Under the pieces are notes generated by a model. The model was not told the origin of the DNA, made no database searches, and saw only the letters and a program-made list of their open reading frames with translations. The position numbers and the translations under genes were made by a program. Below, piece after piece: positions 14,951 through 24,690 of a stretch of DNA of 64,000 nucleotides; positions within the stretch are counted from its first letter, which is position 1; each line of letters starts with the position of its first letter. Origin of the DNA: OLB16 sp964481775 (lineage in GTDB: Bacteria > Hinthialibacterota > Hinthialibacteria > OLB16); assembly GCA_964481775.1 (NCBI GenBank), contig CAYZUX010000007.1, positions 1 to 64,000 of the forward strand, written 5' to 3'.

Positions 14951-16363
14951 TCAGCTTTCTTCCTCGGCGGTAACTGGTTCCAGGCTGGGCAGAGAGCTTT
15001 TCTCCCGGAGATATTCCCAACCTGCCGTCACGATATAAGCTATAATGGCCGCAGTGAGCGAAAGCAGATAGGGGTAATTCACCTTGATGAAGTAGTTTCC
15101 AAGCACATAAACTGTAACTCCCACCACCAGGGTGACATATCCGCTCCACATTTTGCCATAGGAAGTGAACAACCCGAACATGACCACCACAAAGATCCCG
15201 GTACTCCCGAAGGCCGAGGCCGCCTCCACCAGGTCATGGACACCTTCGGCATGCATCGCGAGCCAATAAGACAGGACACCAAAGACGACGACTGACCAAC
15301 GCGAGATGAGTACCTTGAGCCTCTCGTCGGGATTCTTGAACATGGGGATGACCAGGTTATGTGAGGTGAGTCCACCCGCAGCCAGCAAACAACTGTCTAC
15401 GGTGGAGAGAATGGCCGAGATTAAAGCACCCGCGAAGATGACATACACGATCGGATTCAGGTATTTCTGGGCTAGGACCGGGAGAAAACCTTCTGGTTCG
15501 GCCAGATCAGGAACCAAAGCGGGACCGACGAGTCCGAGGAAAACTGGCATCATTCCAACGAAGAGATAAAGACCCGCCCCCATGAGTGAGGCCTGACGAG
15601 CGATGTTCGGGGAACGAGCCGCAAGGGCTCGCGAGATCAGTTCCTGAGAAAGCAGTGATCCAATGATCGGGATCGACCAGGATTCCAACTGGATGAGTGC
15701 TCCTTCCTCTTCCGCATAGGTCAGTTTAAGCCGGGAAGCATCGAAATCGGGAAAGCTCCCCGAAAGGTAATCCCAGCCGATCACTCCTACGATCAGGATC
15801 AGGCCAAGAATCAGCACCACTCCCTGAACAAAATCCGTAATCGCATCAGCGATCATTCCACCCCGTGCGGTGTATAGAATCACCACCAATGCGGAAATCG
15901 TAATGGCCACATCAATGTGTAGATTCGAGGATGCCGACAGGACCGATCCGAACGCCCGGATCTGAGCCGAGGCCCACATGACCGAGGTGGGCACCATCAG
16001 GATGACTGCCAGCTTTTCAACACCCCCGGAAAAACGTTCCTTGAATAAATCCGCCAGTGTGGTGTATTTCCTGCGCCAGAGAGGGGCTGCAAGAATGACA
16101 CCCATGAGAACCAGGCAGATCGTGTAGCCAAAGGGGTCCATACGAGCCCCCGCAAGTCCATTGGCGTAAACCTCTCCAGAAGCACCGATGCAGGTTTCCG
16201 CTCCAAACCAGGTGGCGAAGATAGTCATCGTGAGCATAACCCGGCCAAAACGGCGTCCACCAAGAAGGTAATCGGATTCACTCTTGATACGCTTGGATAC
16301 AACAAGACCAACAAGCAACTGGAAGGCAATGTAGGCTAGGATGCCCCACAGAATCATGTTCAA
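14951..16363 (-). CDS. Sodium:solute symporter (SSS family)
   Basis: A membrane transporter of about 470 residues with 12-13 hydrophobic helices. It begins with a helix (GILAYIAFQLLVGLVVSKRI), followed by the SSS block SDYLLGGRRFGRVMLTMTIF and ATWFGAETCIGASGEVY, which belongs to the Na+/proline (PutP) type. ALISAILSTVDSCLLAAGGL near residue 340 is the conserved helix with the second sodium-site serines. It would bring in an organic solute with Na+. The ATG at 16357 lies 16 bases from AGGAGG, whereas an in-frame TTG at 16363 lies 10 bases away; I prefer the TTG. Substrate unknown. Confidence 0.88.
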   Translation of the reverse strand: MNMILWGILAYIAFQLLVGLVVSKRIKSESDYLLGGRRFGRVMLTMTIFATWFGAETCIGASGEVYANGLAGARMDPFGYTICLVLMGVILAAPLWRRKYTTLADLFKERFSGGVEKLAVILMVPTSVMWASAQIRAFGSVLSASSNLHIDVAITISALVVILYTARGGMIADAITDFVQGVVLILGLILIVGVIGWDYLSGSFPDFDASRLKLTYAEEEGALIQLESWSIPIIGSLLSQELISRALAARSPNIARQASLMGAGLYLFVGMMPVFLGLVGPALVPDLAEPEGFLPVLAQKYLNPIVYVIFAGALISAILSTVDSCLLAAGGLTSHNLVIPMFKNPDERLKVLISRWSVVVFGVLSYWLAMHAEGVHDLVEAASAFGSTGIFVVVMFGLFTSYGKMWSGYVTLVVGVTVYVLGNYFIKVNYPYLLSLTAAIIAYIVTAGWEYLREKSSLPSLEPVTAEEES

Positions 16364-16507
16364 TGTCCGGGTTCCTCCTGGTAGCGAAGAGGTAATGGGC
16401 TCGGGATGAGTGCCGGGGTGAAAATAACAATTCCGGCGTGTACTGCAAGACCTCACCTCACACGTCCCTTATTGACACCGGGAGGCCCTGACAGTAGGAA
16501 ATCAGGC

Positions 16508-18346
16508 ATGTACTCACCGTGGTTGGTCATCTCCCTTCTTCTCCTGTTTCTAAGAATACCCTGCTGGTCGGCCACACTGCTGGTCAGTCCCACGGATGAA
16601 GCTCCATTTTCCACAATCACCTCAGCACTAATGGCCTCCACGAGTGGGGATACCATCCTGGTTTCCGCCGGAATCTATGCTGTTACCACAGGGGAAAGCT
16701 TTCCGCTCCAGATGAAAACCGGGGTCTCTGTCAGGTCAGCAAGCCCCACGGAAAAGCCTGAGATTCATGCCTCGGGCGGCCAGGTGGTTATGGAATTCAA
16801 AGGCATTTCGAAGGGACTGCTGGAAGGATTCCGCATCACGGGGGGGCAGACCGAAACCAAGGGAGCAGGTCTTTCTTTTTCCTCTACCACCTCGATCATC
16901 AGAAACTGCATCATCACCGGTAATCGTGCACGTGGAAGTGGAGGGGGGATTCTGTGTACGAATGGATCTTCTCCAGTCATTGAAGATTGCCTGATTGAGA
17001 AGAATACCGGTGACTCCTTTGGTGGTGGTGCCCACTGTGAAAATGGATCCTCACCTGTTTTCAGAAGATGTGTTTTCTATGCGAATTCAGGAGGTGGGGT
17101 GTCTTGCCAGCAGGGGGCCTCACCCCGATTCATCAGCTGCCAGTTCCTCGATAACCAGGCTGTAGTCGGAGCCGGGGTGTTCTGTTCCAGCGCCGCCCCC
17201 CATTTTCTGGAGTGCATGATCAGTGGAAACAGGGCCGACATGCTGCTCCGCCCGGTCGGGGGAGGTTTGTTCTGTACTGATTCTACGGTGATCCTCAAAG
17301 GCTGTTTGGTCTCCAACAACACCGCTAAAGGGGAGGGGGGAGGAATCATTGCCGACCAGTCCACTGTGTTTCTGAACAACTGTGCGGTGGTGGGTAATTC
17401 AACCGGAGGGAAAGGTGGAGGATTGCTCCTGACCACCTTCAGTGATGCCCACCTGACCAACTGTATCATCGCGGGAAACAAGTCCAGTGAGGGGGGAGCT
17501 TTTTTCTCGGCGGCATCCAGCACTCAGGCTTCAGGCTGTACAATCCAGGGAAACACAGCTCCGGCAGGAGCATGGCTCTCCACGGGGGACCTGTTGTCCG
17601 AGGACCTGTTCAGCCATGTGAGCCTGGCCAATTCGGTCATCCGAAATGGAACCTCCAGCCTGCGCAATGAAGATCAATCAGTGATCACAGTCTGGAACTC
17701 CAACGTACAGGGAGGCTTTGCTGGTACCGGCAACCTGGATTCCGATCCCCTTTTCATTTCTAATACGAGCGGAACATGGAGTGCCGTCTCATTCCCATCA
17801 GCCAGTTTCTTCCAGACTGCTTTGTCGGCAGCTCCCTCCTCCAACTGGTTACCCAACCAATTCGCGGATGGTTCCATGTTTCTGAAGCCGGACACCAGTA
17901 AAGCCACCCTTTTCCCCATCGTATCGAACACCACTCAGACCCTCATGGTGTGGGGGGATGCCTCTGATGCTGCCTCTCCCGGAGGCTCCTTTGAAATCCT
18001 GAGTTACCGTTTCTCCGCAGGCAGTCCCTGTATCGACTCGGGCAGCAACACTCTGCATGGAGACGCTGGAGACAGTATCTGGAGTCTGGGGGACTATGAG
18101 GGACGGGTACGGGCGGCGGATGGAAATGGCGATGGGATATCCGAGATCGATATGGGTGCTTTTGAATTTGGCGATCCACCCCTTGTCGGAGATATGAATG
18201 GAGATGAGTCTATCAATGCCCTCGATCTCTTTCAGGTTCACCGTCTCTGGAAGTCAGAATTGCTGCCTGCCCCTGTTCCTGGTGATCAGAATGGGGATCG
18301 CCGCTTGGATTCCAGAGACCTCCTCTGTCTCCTGAGGGGCTGGTAA
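16508..18346 (+). CDS. Secreted right-handed beta-helix protein with dockerin-like tail
   Basis: A 612-residue exported protein. After a signal peptide (LVISLLLLFLRIPCWSA) comes a DUF1565-type start (LLVSPTDEAPFSTITSALMAS), then about 15 parallel beta-helix turns (residues 100-400) with repeated 'N-C-x-I-x-G-N-x-A/S' rungs such as IIRNCIITGNRA and LTNCIIAGNKS. The last 55 residues hold two calcium-loop motifs, DMNGDESINALDLFQV and DQNGDRRLDSRDLLCL, the hallmark of type I dockerins. Beta-helix proteins bind or cleave polysaccharide, but no catalytic site can be assigned. No cohesin is seen nearby. ATG 16508 gives a clean signal peptide with AGGA upstream. Confidence 0.82.
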   Translation: MYSPWLVISLLLLFLRIPCWSATLLVSPTDEAPFSTITSALMASTSGDTILVSAGIYAVTTGESFPLQMKTGVSVRSASPTEKPEIHASGGQVVMEFKGISKGLLEGFRITGGQTETKGAGLSFSSTTSIIRNCIITGNRARGSGGGILCTNGSSPVIEDCLIEKNTGDSFGGGAHCENGSSPVFRRCVFYANSGGGVSCQQGASPRFISCQFLDNQAVVGAGVFCSSAAPHFLECMISGNRADMLLRPVGGGLFCTDSTVILKGCLVSNNTAKGEGGGIIADQSTVFLNNCAVVGNSTGGKGGGLLLTTFSDAHLTNCIIAGNKSSEGGAFFSAASSTQASGCTIQGNTAPAGAWLSTGDLLSEDLFSHVSLANSVIRNGTSSLRNEDQSVITVWNSNVQGGFAGTGNLDSDPLFISNTSGTWSAVSFPSASFFQTALSAAPSSNWLPNQFADGSMFLKPDTSKATLFPIVSNTTQTLMVWGDASDAASPGGSFEILSYRFSAGSPCIDSGSNTLHGDAGDSIWSLGDYEGRVRAADGNGDGISEIDMGAFEFGDPPLVGDMNGDESINALDLFQVHRLWKSELLPAPVPGDQNGDRRLDSRDLLCLLRGW

Positions 18347-18411
18347 CACGCTGTCTGCTGCCTCATGATTCCCCTGGTAATGCCACCCCTTTCTTTCGGA
18401 GGATTCCTCGC

Positions 18412-19710
18412 ATGGCAAATGAAATTTCCATCTCCCGGCGCGATTTTGTCAAGAAGACCTCTATCCTGGCGGGAGCATCCATGTCATTTCCCTCGATCCT
18501 GCCCACCTCAGCGCGTGGAGCCAATGAACGTATCCGTGTCGCCTCCATTGGGGTTGGCGGGAAAGGTCAACATGGGATCAAGATGTTCCTGGATGCAGGG
18601 CTGGCCGACATTGTGGCAGTCTGCGATGTCTATGCTCCCAACCTGGAGAAAGCCATTGAGAAAGCCGGTGGAAATGCGAAGGGGTATCATGACTTTCGCG
18701 AGGTCATTGCCCGTGAGGATATTGATGCAGTTCACATCTCTACCCCGGACCATTGGCACTCAATTCCTGCCATTATGGCGTTGGAAGCGGGAAAGGATGT
18801 CTATGTCGAGAAACCTCTGACCCTGGTGGTGGCCGAAGGACGCAGGATCATCGAGGCCGCCCGGAAAAATGGACGCATTGTTCAATGTGGAACTCAACAG
18901 AGATCGGGAGCCCATTTCCAGAAAGCGGTCGAGCTGGTGGCCAGCGGTGCCATTGGAAAAGTGACCTTTGTGGAGGTCTGGAATTCCGATAATGAAACAC
19001 CGTCGGGAATCGGTTCCCCTGTAGATGAAGCCCCACCCAGGACACTCGATTGGGACTTCTGGCAGGGACCCGCTCCCGAACACTCGTTCAATCCGAACCG
19101 TTTCCTGAACTTCCGCTGGTTCTGGAATTATTCGGGAGGTAAGGTCACCGACTGGGGTGTGCACCTGATGGATATTGTCCACTGGGCAATGCGTGTGGAT
19201 GCTCCCCTTTCAGTAACGGCTTCTGGCGGAAAATATTGCCTGAAGGATAATCGTGAAACTCCCGACACTGTCCATGTCACCTGGGAATACCCGGGCTTCA
19301 TTGCCACCTACACGAATCGGGTTTGTAATCAGCACCCCGAGTATCATGAGACTTATGGAATCCGGTTCTATGGAACCGAGGGGACTCTTTTCGTGGACCG
19401 TGGCGGTTGGAAGATCATCCCGGAGCTGGATGATAAGAAACAGCCTCGTATCGCAGCCCAGAGCGCCGGATCATCGGAACAGGACCACCCGCATGTCAAG
19501 CAATTCCTGGAGTGTGTGAAGTCCCGCGAGAAGCCCATTTCACCTCCCGAAGTCACTCACAGATCCACCACCACTTGTCTCATCGCTAACATCGCTCTCA
19601 AGACAGGAATGAAACTCTACTGGGATGCCCAGGCCGAACGATTCACCAACTCGGATGAGGCCAATGCCATGCTGGATTATGAATATCGTGGGGAGTGGAA
19701 AAGAGTGTAG
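18412..19710 (+). CDS. Tat-exported Gfo/Idh/MocA family oxidoreductase
   Basis: A 432-residue NAD(P)-dependent oxidoreductase with a twin-arginine signal peptide (SRRDFVKKTSILAGAS, residues 8-23). The dinucleotide fold starts at VASIGVGGKGQHG; the family motif with the catalytic lysine is DVYVEKPLTL near residue 125. The C-terminal domain contains NFRWFWNYSGGKVTDWGVH, normal for exported members in planctomycetes and verrucomicrobia. It probably oxidises or epimerises a sugar with a tightly bound cofactor in the periplasm, since Tat exports folded, cofactor-loaded enzymes. GGAGG nine bases before the ATG supports the start. The substrate is unknown. Confidence 0.9.
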   Translation: MANEISISRRDFVKKTSILAGASMSFPSILPTSARGANERIRVASIGVGGKGQHGIKMFLDAGLADIVAVCDVYAPNLEKAIEKAGGNAKGYHDFREVIAREDIDAVHISTPDHWHSIPAIMALEAGKDVYVEKPLTLVVAEGRRIIEAARKNGRIVQCGTQQRSGAHFQKAVELVASGAIGKVTFVEVWNSDNETPSGIGSPVDEAPPRTLDWDFWQGPAPEHSFNPNRFLNFRWFWNYSGGKVTDWGVHLMDIVHWAMRVDAPLSVTASGGKYCLKDNRETPDTVHVTWEYPGFIATYTNRVCNQHPEYHETYGIRFYGTEGTLFVDRGGWKIIPELDDKKQPRIAAQSAGSSEQDHPHVKQFLECVKSREKPISPPEVTHRSTTTCLIANIALKTGMKLYWDAQAERFTNSDEANAMLDYEYRGEWKRV

Positions 19711-19770
19711 GGTCATCACAAATTGCTTCCATTGCGGGGTGAGGCATCTCCCGATGTAGACTCCAGGCTT

Positions 19771-19795
19771 TCATTCCTTCGAAAGCAGGAATTCA
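19771..19795. repeat. Diverged copy of the MITE internal arm
   Basis: This 25-base stretch matches the inner arm of the element at 4285-4424 (bases 4374-4398) at 21 of 25 positions and keeps the hairpin form, with GAAAG near the loop. Terminal repeats are not seen around it, so it is a remnant or a solo unit. It lies in the 169-base gap between the oxidoreductase and metH; nothing else is recognisable in that gap. Confidence 0.5.
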
Positions 19796-19879
19796 GGCCG
19801 AAACTCCTATCCCGATGAGTGCTTGGGGGGTCTGCTCTTCTCATACCCTCCCAATCACGTCAAGATAAGGTCTACGGCA

Positions 19880-22800
19880 ATGACCTTGAAAAAACATTTA
19901 CATTTACGTGTGAAAGATTCAGTGGAACGGCTCCTTCGCCTGCTGAATGAACGCCTTCTTTTCCTCGATGGAGCGATGGGGACACAGATACAAGCCCTGC
20001 ACCCCACTGAAGAGGATTGGGGCGGGGCGCGTTTCGAGAACTGCAGCGAACACCTTCTGGTGACCCATCCTGAATGGATCCATGACATCCACCGGCACTA
20101 TCTCGAAGCCGGGGCGGACATGATCGAAACGAACAGCTTCGGTTCAATGCCCCTCGTGCTCGCGGAATTCGGGATTGAAGATCAGGCCTATGCCATCAGC
20201 CGGAAGGCAGCGGAGATCGCTCGTTCAGCGGCCGATGAGTTCTCGACAGGAGACTGGCCACGCTTCGTGGCGGGCTCCATGGGACCTACTACGAAAACTC
20301 TTTCGGTTACCGGCAGTGTCACTTTCGATGAGATGGTGGACTCTTACGGCATTCAGGCCAAAGGTCTGATCGATGGGGGTGTGGATACCCTGCTCATTGA
20401 AACAGCCCTCGACACACTCAATCTCAAGGCAGCGATTATCGGCTGCCGCCAGGCGATGCGGGATACCGGTGTCGAGGTGCCCTTGATGGTCTCAGCTACG
20501 ATCGAGTCACTCGGTACCATGCTGGCAGGACAAGGGGTTGAGGCGCTGTTGGCCTCCCTTGACCATGCCAGGATCCTTTCGATCGGCCTCAACTGCGCTA
20601 CCGGTCCTGTCTTCATGACCGATCATATCCGGACACTCGCGGACCAGTCTGATCATTATATCTCCTGTTACCCCAATGCGGGTCTGCCCGATGTGGATGG
20701 AAATTACAACGAAACCCCTGAAATGATCGCCTCGGAGCTACGCCGTTTCGCTGAAGAGGGCTGGCTGAACATCGTGGGCGGCTGTTGTGGAACCACACCT
20801 GAGTACATCCGTGCCATCCGGGCTGAACTGTTTGGCATCTCCCCACGTCGGCCACCTCAACAACGTCCTGCACGTCTCTCCGGGATTGAGGTTCTCCAAC
20901 TCGATGATCCAATGCAGGGGCTCCTCATCGTTGGAGAACGTACCAACGTGATCGGCTCCAGGGCCTTCAAACGCATGATCCGTGAAGGTGACTTCGATCA
21001 GGCTTCCGAGATCGCGCGCCGCCAGGTTCGCGCTGGTGCCCACCTGATCGATGTCTGCACCGCTGATCCCGATGGAGATGAGATGGGGAGTATGAAAAAG
21101 CTGATCTCCCTCGTGGTGAAGAAGATAAAAGTTCCCATCATGATCGACAGCACCGATGCGGCAGTCATCGAGGAAGCTTTGAAGCTCATCCAAGGCAAAT
21201 CGATCATCAACTCGGTGAACCTGGAAGATGGGGAGGAGCGTTTTGAAAAGGTGGTGCCCCTGGCGCGCAAGTATGGTGCCGCATTGGTTGTGGGCTGCAT
21301 CGATGATGATCCAGTTCAGGGGATGGCGGTGACAAGTCAAAGGAAACTGGAGGTGGCGGAAAGAAGCCACCAGTTGCTGACCGAGAAGTATGGTGTCCCG
21401 GAGGAAGACCTGGTTTTCGATCCGCTGGTCTTTCCCTGTGCCACCGGCGATGAAAATTACATTGGTTCCGCCGCTGAGACGATTGAAGGTGTTCGCCTGA
21501 TCCGGCAACACTTTCCCCGTTGCGGAATCGTACTGGGGATCAGCAATGTTTCCTTTGGTTTACCGGAGGCGGGCAGGGAAGTACTCAATTCGGTCTTCCT
21601 CCACCGTTGTGTGGAAGCCGGGCTGACCATGGCGATTGTGAACAGTGAGAAGCTGGTTCGCTTCGCTCAGATCCCGGAGGAGGAGCTCACCCTCGCCGAG
21701 GATCTCCTCTTCAACCGGAAAAGCGATGCGGTCGCGGCTTTCGCCGCCAAGTTCCGTGACCGGCAATCCCAGGCCAAGGTGCATGAACGGCCCGAGTCGG
21801 TGGATGAACGGCTTAAACTCTACATCCTGGAGGGCAGCCGGGATGGTTTGATCGAGGATCTGGACCTGAAACTCAAGGAAGCTTTACCGCTTGATATCAT
21901 CAATGGTCCCTTGATGGCGGGGATGGATGAGGTAGGACGCCTCTTCAATGAAAATCAGTTGATTGTTGCGGAGGTGCTTCAATCGGCGGAAGCCATGAAG
22001 GCCGCGGTTTCACACCTGGAAAAGTTCATGGACAAAACGGACATTGAGACACGCGGACGGGTTCTGCTCGCCACTGTCAAAGGGGATGTCCATGATATCG
22101 GCAAGAACCTGGTCCAGATCATCTTTTCGAACAATGGTTACCTTGTCATCGATCTTGGAATCAAGGTGACTCCAGAAAAACTCATCGAGGCGGTTCGTGA
22201 GTTCTCTCCGGATATGATAGGGCTTTCGGGATTGCTGGTGAAAAGTGCTCAACAGATGGTGATCACCGCGACAGATCTTCAGGCGGCGGGGATCCGGATT
22301 CCACTGCTCGTAGGTGGGGCGGCGCTTTCCAGGAAGTTTACAGACACACGCATTCAACCCAAGTATGAAGCCCCCGTGCTCTATGCCAAGGATGCCATGG
22401 AGGGACTCGATCTGGCCAACCGTTTGAGTTCCGCCGAGCAGAACCAAAAGATTCAGGAGGAAAGGCAGCGAGTCCGTGATCTGTCGTTCGAGACACAGGT
22501 TGCTCTGCCTTCGCCACGGGCTCAAGCACGCGAAAAACAACGCACGATCTCTCGTGATCTCATTCCTCCAGTTCCTCCTGACTTGAAACGCCACTTGTTG
22601 GAGCGGGTTTCGCTGGAAGAGGTGTGGCCTTACCTGAATCCGCAGATGCTCTATGGCAAGCACCTTGGATTACGTGGGAATGTCGAAAAACTCCTTGAGC
22701 AGGGGGATGAGCAGGCGCTACGGTTGCAGGAACAAATCCGTAACCTGGAAGATGAGGTCCTGGCTCAGGGATGGTTGCAACCCCGTGGTGTGTGGCAATT

Positions 22801-23383
22801 CTTCCGCGCGGTCAGCGAGGGGGATTCATTAGTCTTATTGGATGGGACCGGCCAGAAAGAGATCCGGCGGTTCACTTTTCCACGTCAAGAATTTGGTGAC
22901 CGGCTCTGCTTGTCAGACTTTGTCCTCCCCGGGGAGAACGGGAAGCTCGATTCCGTTGCACTCTTTGTGGTCACCTGTGGGGAAAGGGTGCGTGAACTAT
23001 ACACACACTGGAGAGACCATGGCGAGTATCTCAAGAGCCATGCGATTCAGGCCTTGGCGGTTGAAAGTGCCGAGGCGCTGGCCGAATACCTGCATGAACG
23101 GATCCGGAGAATGTGGGGAATCAGCGACCCGCCTGAGCTTTCCATGAAAGAGAAGTTACGCGCCCATTACCGTGGGATCCGGGTTTCTTTTGGCTATCCT
23201 GCCTGTCCGCACCTCGAAGATCAGAGAATTCTCTGGGATCTGTTACATCCGGAGGAAATTGGTGTCGAACTGACCGAGGAATACATGATGGAACCCGAAG
23301 CTTCGGTGAGTGCTTTAGTTTTCCACCACCCCGAAGCAAGATACTTCTCAGTGGGTGAGGTTCTGGAAGAAGTCCACGCTTGA
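19880..23383 (+). CDS. metH: Cobalamin-dependent methionine synthase
   Basis: A 1167-residue four-module enzyme transferring a methyl group from methyltetrahydrofolate through cobalamin to homocysteine. Module 1 (residues 20-320) has FLDGAMGTQIQ and the zinc cysteines in GLNCATGP (about 237) and GGCCGTTPE (about 300). Module 2 (345-600) binds methyl-THF (VGERTNVIGSRAFKR). Module 3 has the cobalamin cap and the DVHDIGKN motif (about 735) whose His coordinates cobalt. Module 4 (about 890-1167) is the SAM-dependent reactivation domain (YRGIRVSFGYPACPHLEDQ). All modules are present, so reactivation is in cis. ATG 19880 has AAGG nine bases upstream. No B12 riboswitch was recognised in front. Confidence 0.97.
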   Translation: MTLKKHLHLRVKDSVERLLRLLNERLLFLDGAMGTQIQALHPTEEDWGGARFENCSEHLLVTHPEWIHDIHRHYLEAGADMIETNSFGSMPLVLAEFGIEDQAYAISRKAAEIARSAADEFSTGDWPRFVAGSMGPTTKTLSVTGSVTFDEMVDSYGIQAKGLIDGGVDTLLIETALDTLNLKAAIIGCRQAMRDTGVEVPLMVSATIESLGTMLAGQGVEALLASLDHARILSIGLNCATGPVFMTDHIRTLADQSDHYISCYPNAGLPDVDGNYNETPEMIASELRRFAEEGWLNIVGGCCGTTPEYIRAIRAELFGISPRRPPQQRPARLSGIEVLQLDDPMQGLLIVGERTNVIGSRAFKRMIREGDFDQASEIARRQVRAGAHLIDVCTADPDGDEMGSMKKLISLVVKKIKVPIMIDSTDAAVIEEALKLIQGKSIINSVNLEDGEERFEKVVPLARKYGAALVVGCIDDDPVQGMAVTSQRKLEVAERSHQLLTEKYGVPEEDLVFDPLVFPCATGDENYIGSAAETIEGVRLIRQHFPRCGIVLGISNVSFGLPEAGREVLNSVFLHRCVEAGLTMAIVNSEKLVRFAQIPEEELTLAEDLLFNRKSDAVAAFAAKFRDRQSQAKVHERPESVDERLKLYILEGSRDGLIEDLDLKLKEALPLDIINGPLMAGMDEVGRLFNENQLIVAEVLQSAEAMKAAVSHLEKFMDKTDIETRGRVLLATVKGDVHDIGKNLVQIIFSNNGYLVIDLGIKVTPEKLIEAVREFSPDMIGLSGLLVKSAQQMVITATDLQAAGIRIPLLVGGAALSRKFTDTRIQPKYEAPVLYAKDAMEGLDLANRLSSAEQNQKIQEERQRVRDLSFETQVALPSPRAQAREKQRTISRDLIPPVPPDLKRHLLERVSLEEVWPYLNPQMLYGKHLGLRGNVEKLLEQGDEQALRLQEQIRNLEDEVLAQGWLQPRGVWQFFRAVSEGDSLVLLDGTGQKEIRRFTFPRQEFGDRLCLSDFVLPGENGKLDSVALFVVTCGERVRELYTHWRDHGEYLKSHAIQALAVESAEALAEYLHERIRRMWGISDPPELSMKEKLRAHYRGIRVSFGYPACPHLEDQRILWDLLHPEEIGVELTEEYMMEPEASVSALVFHHPEARYFSVGEVLEEVHA

Positions 23384-23407
23384 ATTAGGGTTCTCCCGCC
23401 TCACCCC

Positions 23408-24670
23408 ATGAACCATCCACCTTCCGGGGAGGGCGGACCGCTGACTTCTGATACCTGTGGATTGCCACAACCGCTGGAGGGTTCCATTCGCGAGCGAATC
23501 GGACTGCTCCTCCTTTTTCTACTCTTTGTTTTGGGGTGTTACCCCACTCTCGACCTCAAAGTTCAGGATAACCTTTATACTCAACAGGCTGCTTCATGGC
23601 TGAAAGGGAGGATGGATATCGATCTTCCCGGGACTGATGTCGTTCAGTTTGGGGAGAGACTGTTTGTTCCTTTTCCCCCTTTTCCTTCGGTTCTCCTGTT
23701 GCCTTTTGTGTTTTTCCTTGGTGAAGAAGGAACCAGTCCAGTGTTGGTGGTGGTATTGCTTACAGCCATCAACCTGGTTCTCATCCGATCACTTGTCAGG
23801 AGATGTGAGTTGGGAGGATCGCAACTGGTTTGGATAGTGGCCGCTTTTGTCTGCGGGACTGGCTATTGGACCGAGGCGGTTCTCAGCTCGGGTGTCTGGG
23901 CGTTGGCACACATGGCAGCAGTGACGGCCCTGTTTTTTGCATTGAGTGAGGCTCTCGGGAGGGGACGGGGCTGGCTGGTGGGGATAGGCTTGGGAGCGGC
24001 TTTTCTGTCAAGGCAATTGACGCTTTTCAGCATCTTCTTTCTCTGTGTGGCCCTCTGGTTGCGTAAAGAAGATTCCCGTTCTCGCCGGGTATTCAACCAG
24101 GTGGGACTGTGGACGGCAACCGGCCTGAGTGTGGGGATCTACCTGATCTATAACTGGGCAAGGTTTGAGGATCCCTTCCAAACAGGATATGAGCTCATTG
24201 AAACGACCGGTGGATTGAAGGAGCGGCTGGACATGTACGGGCTTTTCAGTCCGGTTTATATCCCCTTCAACCTGACCTGGTTCTTTTTGCAGGGTTTCCA
24301 GGTTGTTTTCACAGGGAGCACATACACCCAGATTGGGGGGGTGTCTCCCTATGGCACGGCAATGACCTTTGCCTCACCTTTTCTCTTTCTGGCATTCATG
24401 GCCAAGTGGGAGCGTCCCCTGCTCAGGGCGGCATGGTTTTCGATCGCCATCATCTTTGGAATCTTCATGTGCTATTACAACAATGGTTGGGTTCAATTCA
24501 ACACTCAGAGGTTTTCTCTCGACTTTATCCCCCTGATGGTTCCGCTTGTAGCTCTGGGTTGCCAACAGGTTCGCCCTGGTATCTGGAAAGGTTTGATTGC
24601 CTATTCGGTTGGACTTAACATCCTAACAGTGATCTTACAATTCTGGCTGCCTTATTTGAGATCATCCTGA
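23408..24670 (+). CDS. Polytopic membrane protein, glycosyltransferase-like
   Basis: A 420-residue protein with about ten transmembrane helices and short loops. The first periplasmic loop contains DLKVQDNLYTQQAASWLKGR, which resembles the first loop of lipid-linked-sugar-dependent (GT-C) glycosyltransferases and mannosyltransferase relatives, where acidic residues bind metal. No further motif can be fixed, so the assignment is tentative. It starts 24 bases after metH on the same strand but has no functional link to it. The stop is 20 bases from that of the convergent GH78 gene; a 7-bp stem (24663-24690) between them lacks a T-run. Confidence 0.6.
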   Translation: MNHPPSGEGGPLTSDTCGLPQPLEGSIRERIGLLLLFLLFVLGCYPTLDLKVQDNLYTQQAASWLKGRMDIDLPGTDVVQFGERLFVPFPPFPSVLLLPFVFFLGEEGTSPVLVVVLLTAINLVLIRSLVRRCELGGSQLVWIVAAFVCGTGYWTEAVLSSGVWALAHMAAVTALFFALSEALGRGRGWLVGIGLGAAFLSRQLTLFSIFFLCVALWLRKEDSRSRRVFNQVGLWTATGLSVGIYLIYNWARFEDPFQTGYELIETTGGLKERLDMYGLFSPVYIPFNLTWFFLQGFQVVFTGSTYTQIGGVSPYGTAMTFASPFLFLAFMAKWERPLLRAAWFSIAIIFGIFMCYYNNGWVQFNTQRFSLDFIPLMVPLVALGCQQVRPGIWKGLIAYSVGLNILTVILQFWLPYLRSS

Positions 24671-24690
24671 TTTTATCCAACAACAGGATG

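Noticed and set aside
19711..19879. Possible cobalamin, SAM or SAH riboswitch in front of metH
   Set aside because: No B12 box or other conserved core was found in the 169-base leader; the only structure is the MITE-arm remnant.
22010..22663. A 217-codon minus-strand frame inside metH
   Set aside because: Lies wholly within the cobalamin-binding and reactivation part of metH; no independent support.
24663..24690. CATCCTG/CAGGATG stem between two convergent genes as a terminator
   Set aside because: Only 7 bp with a 14-base loop and no T-run on either strand; too weak to annotate.
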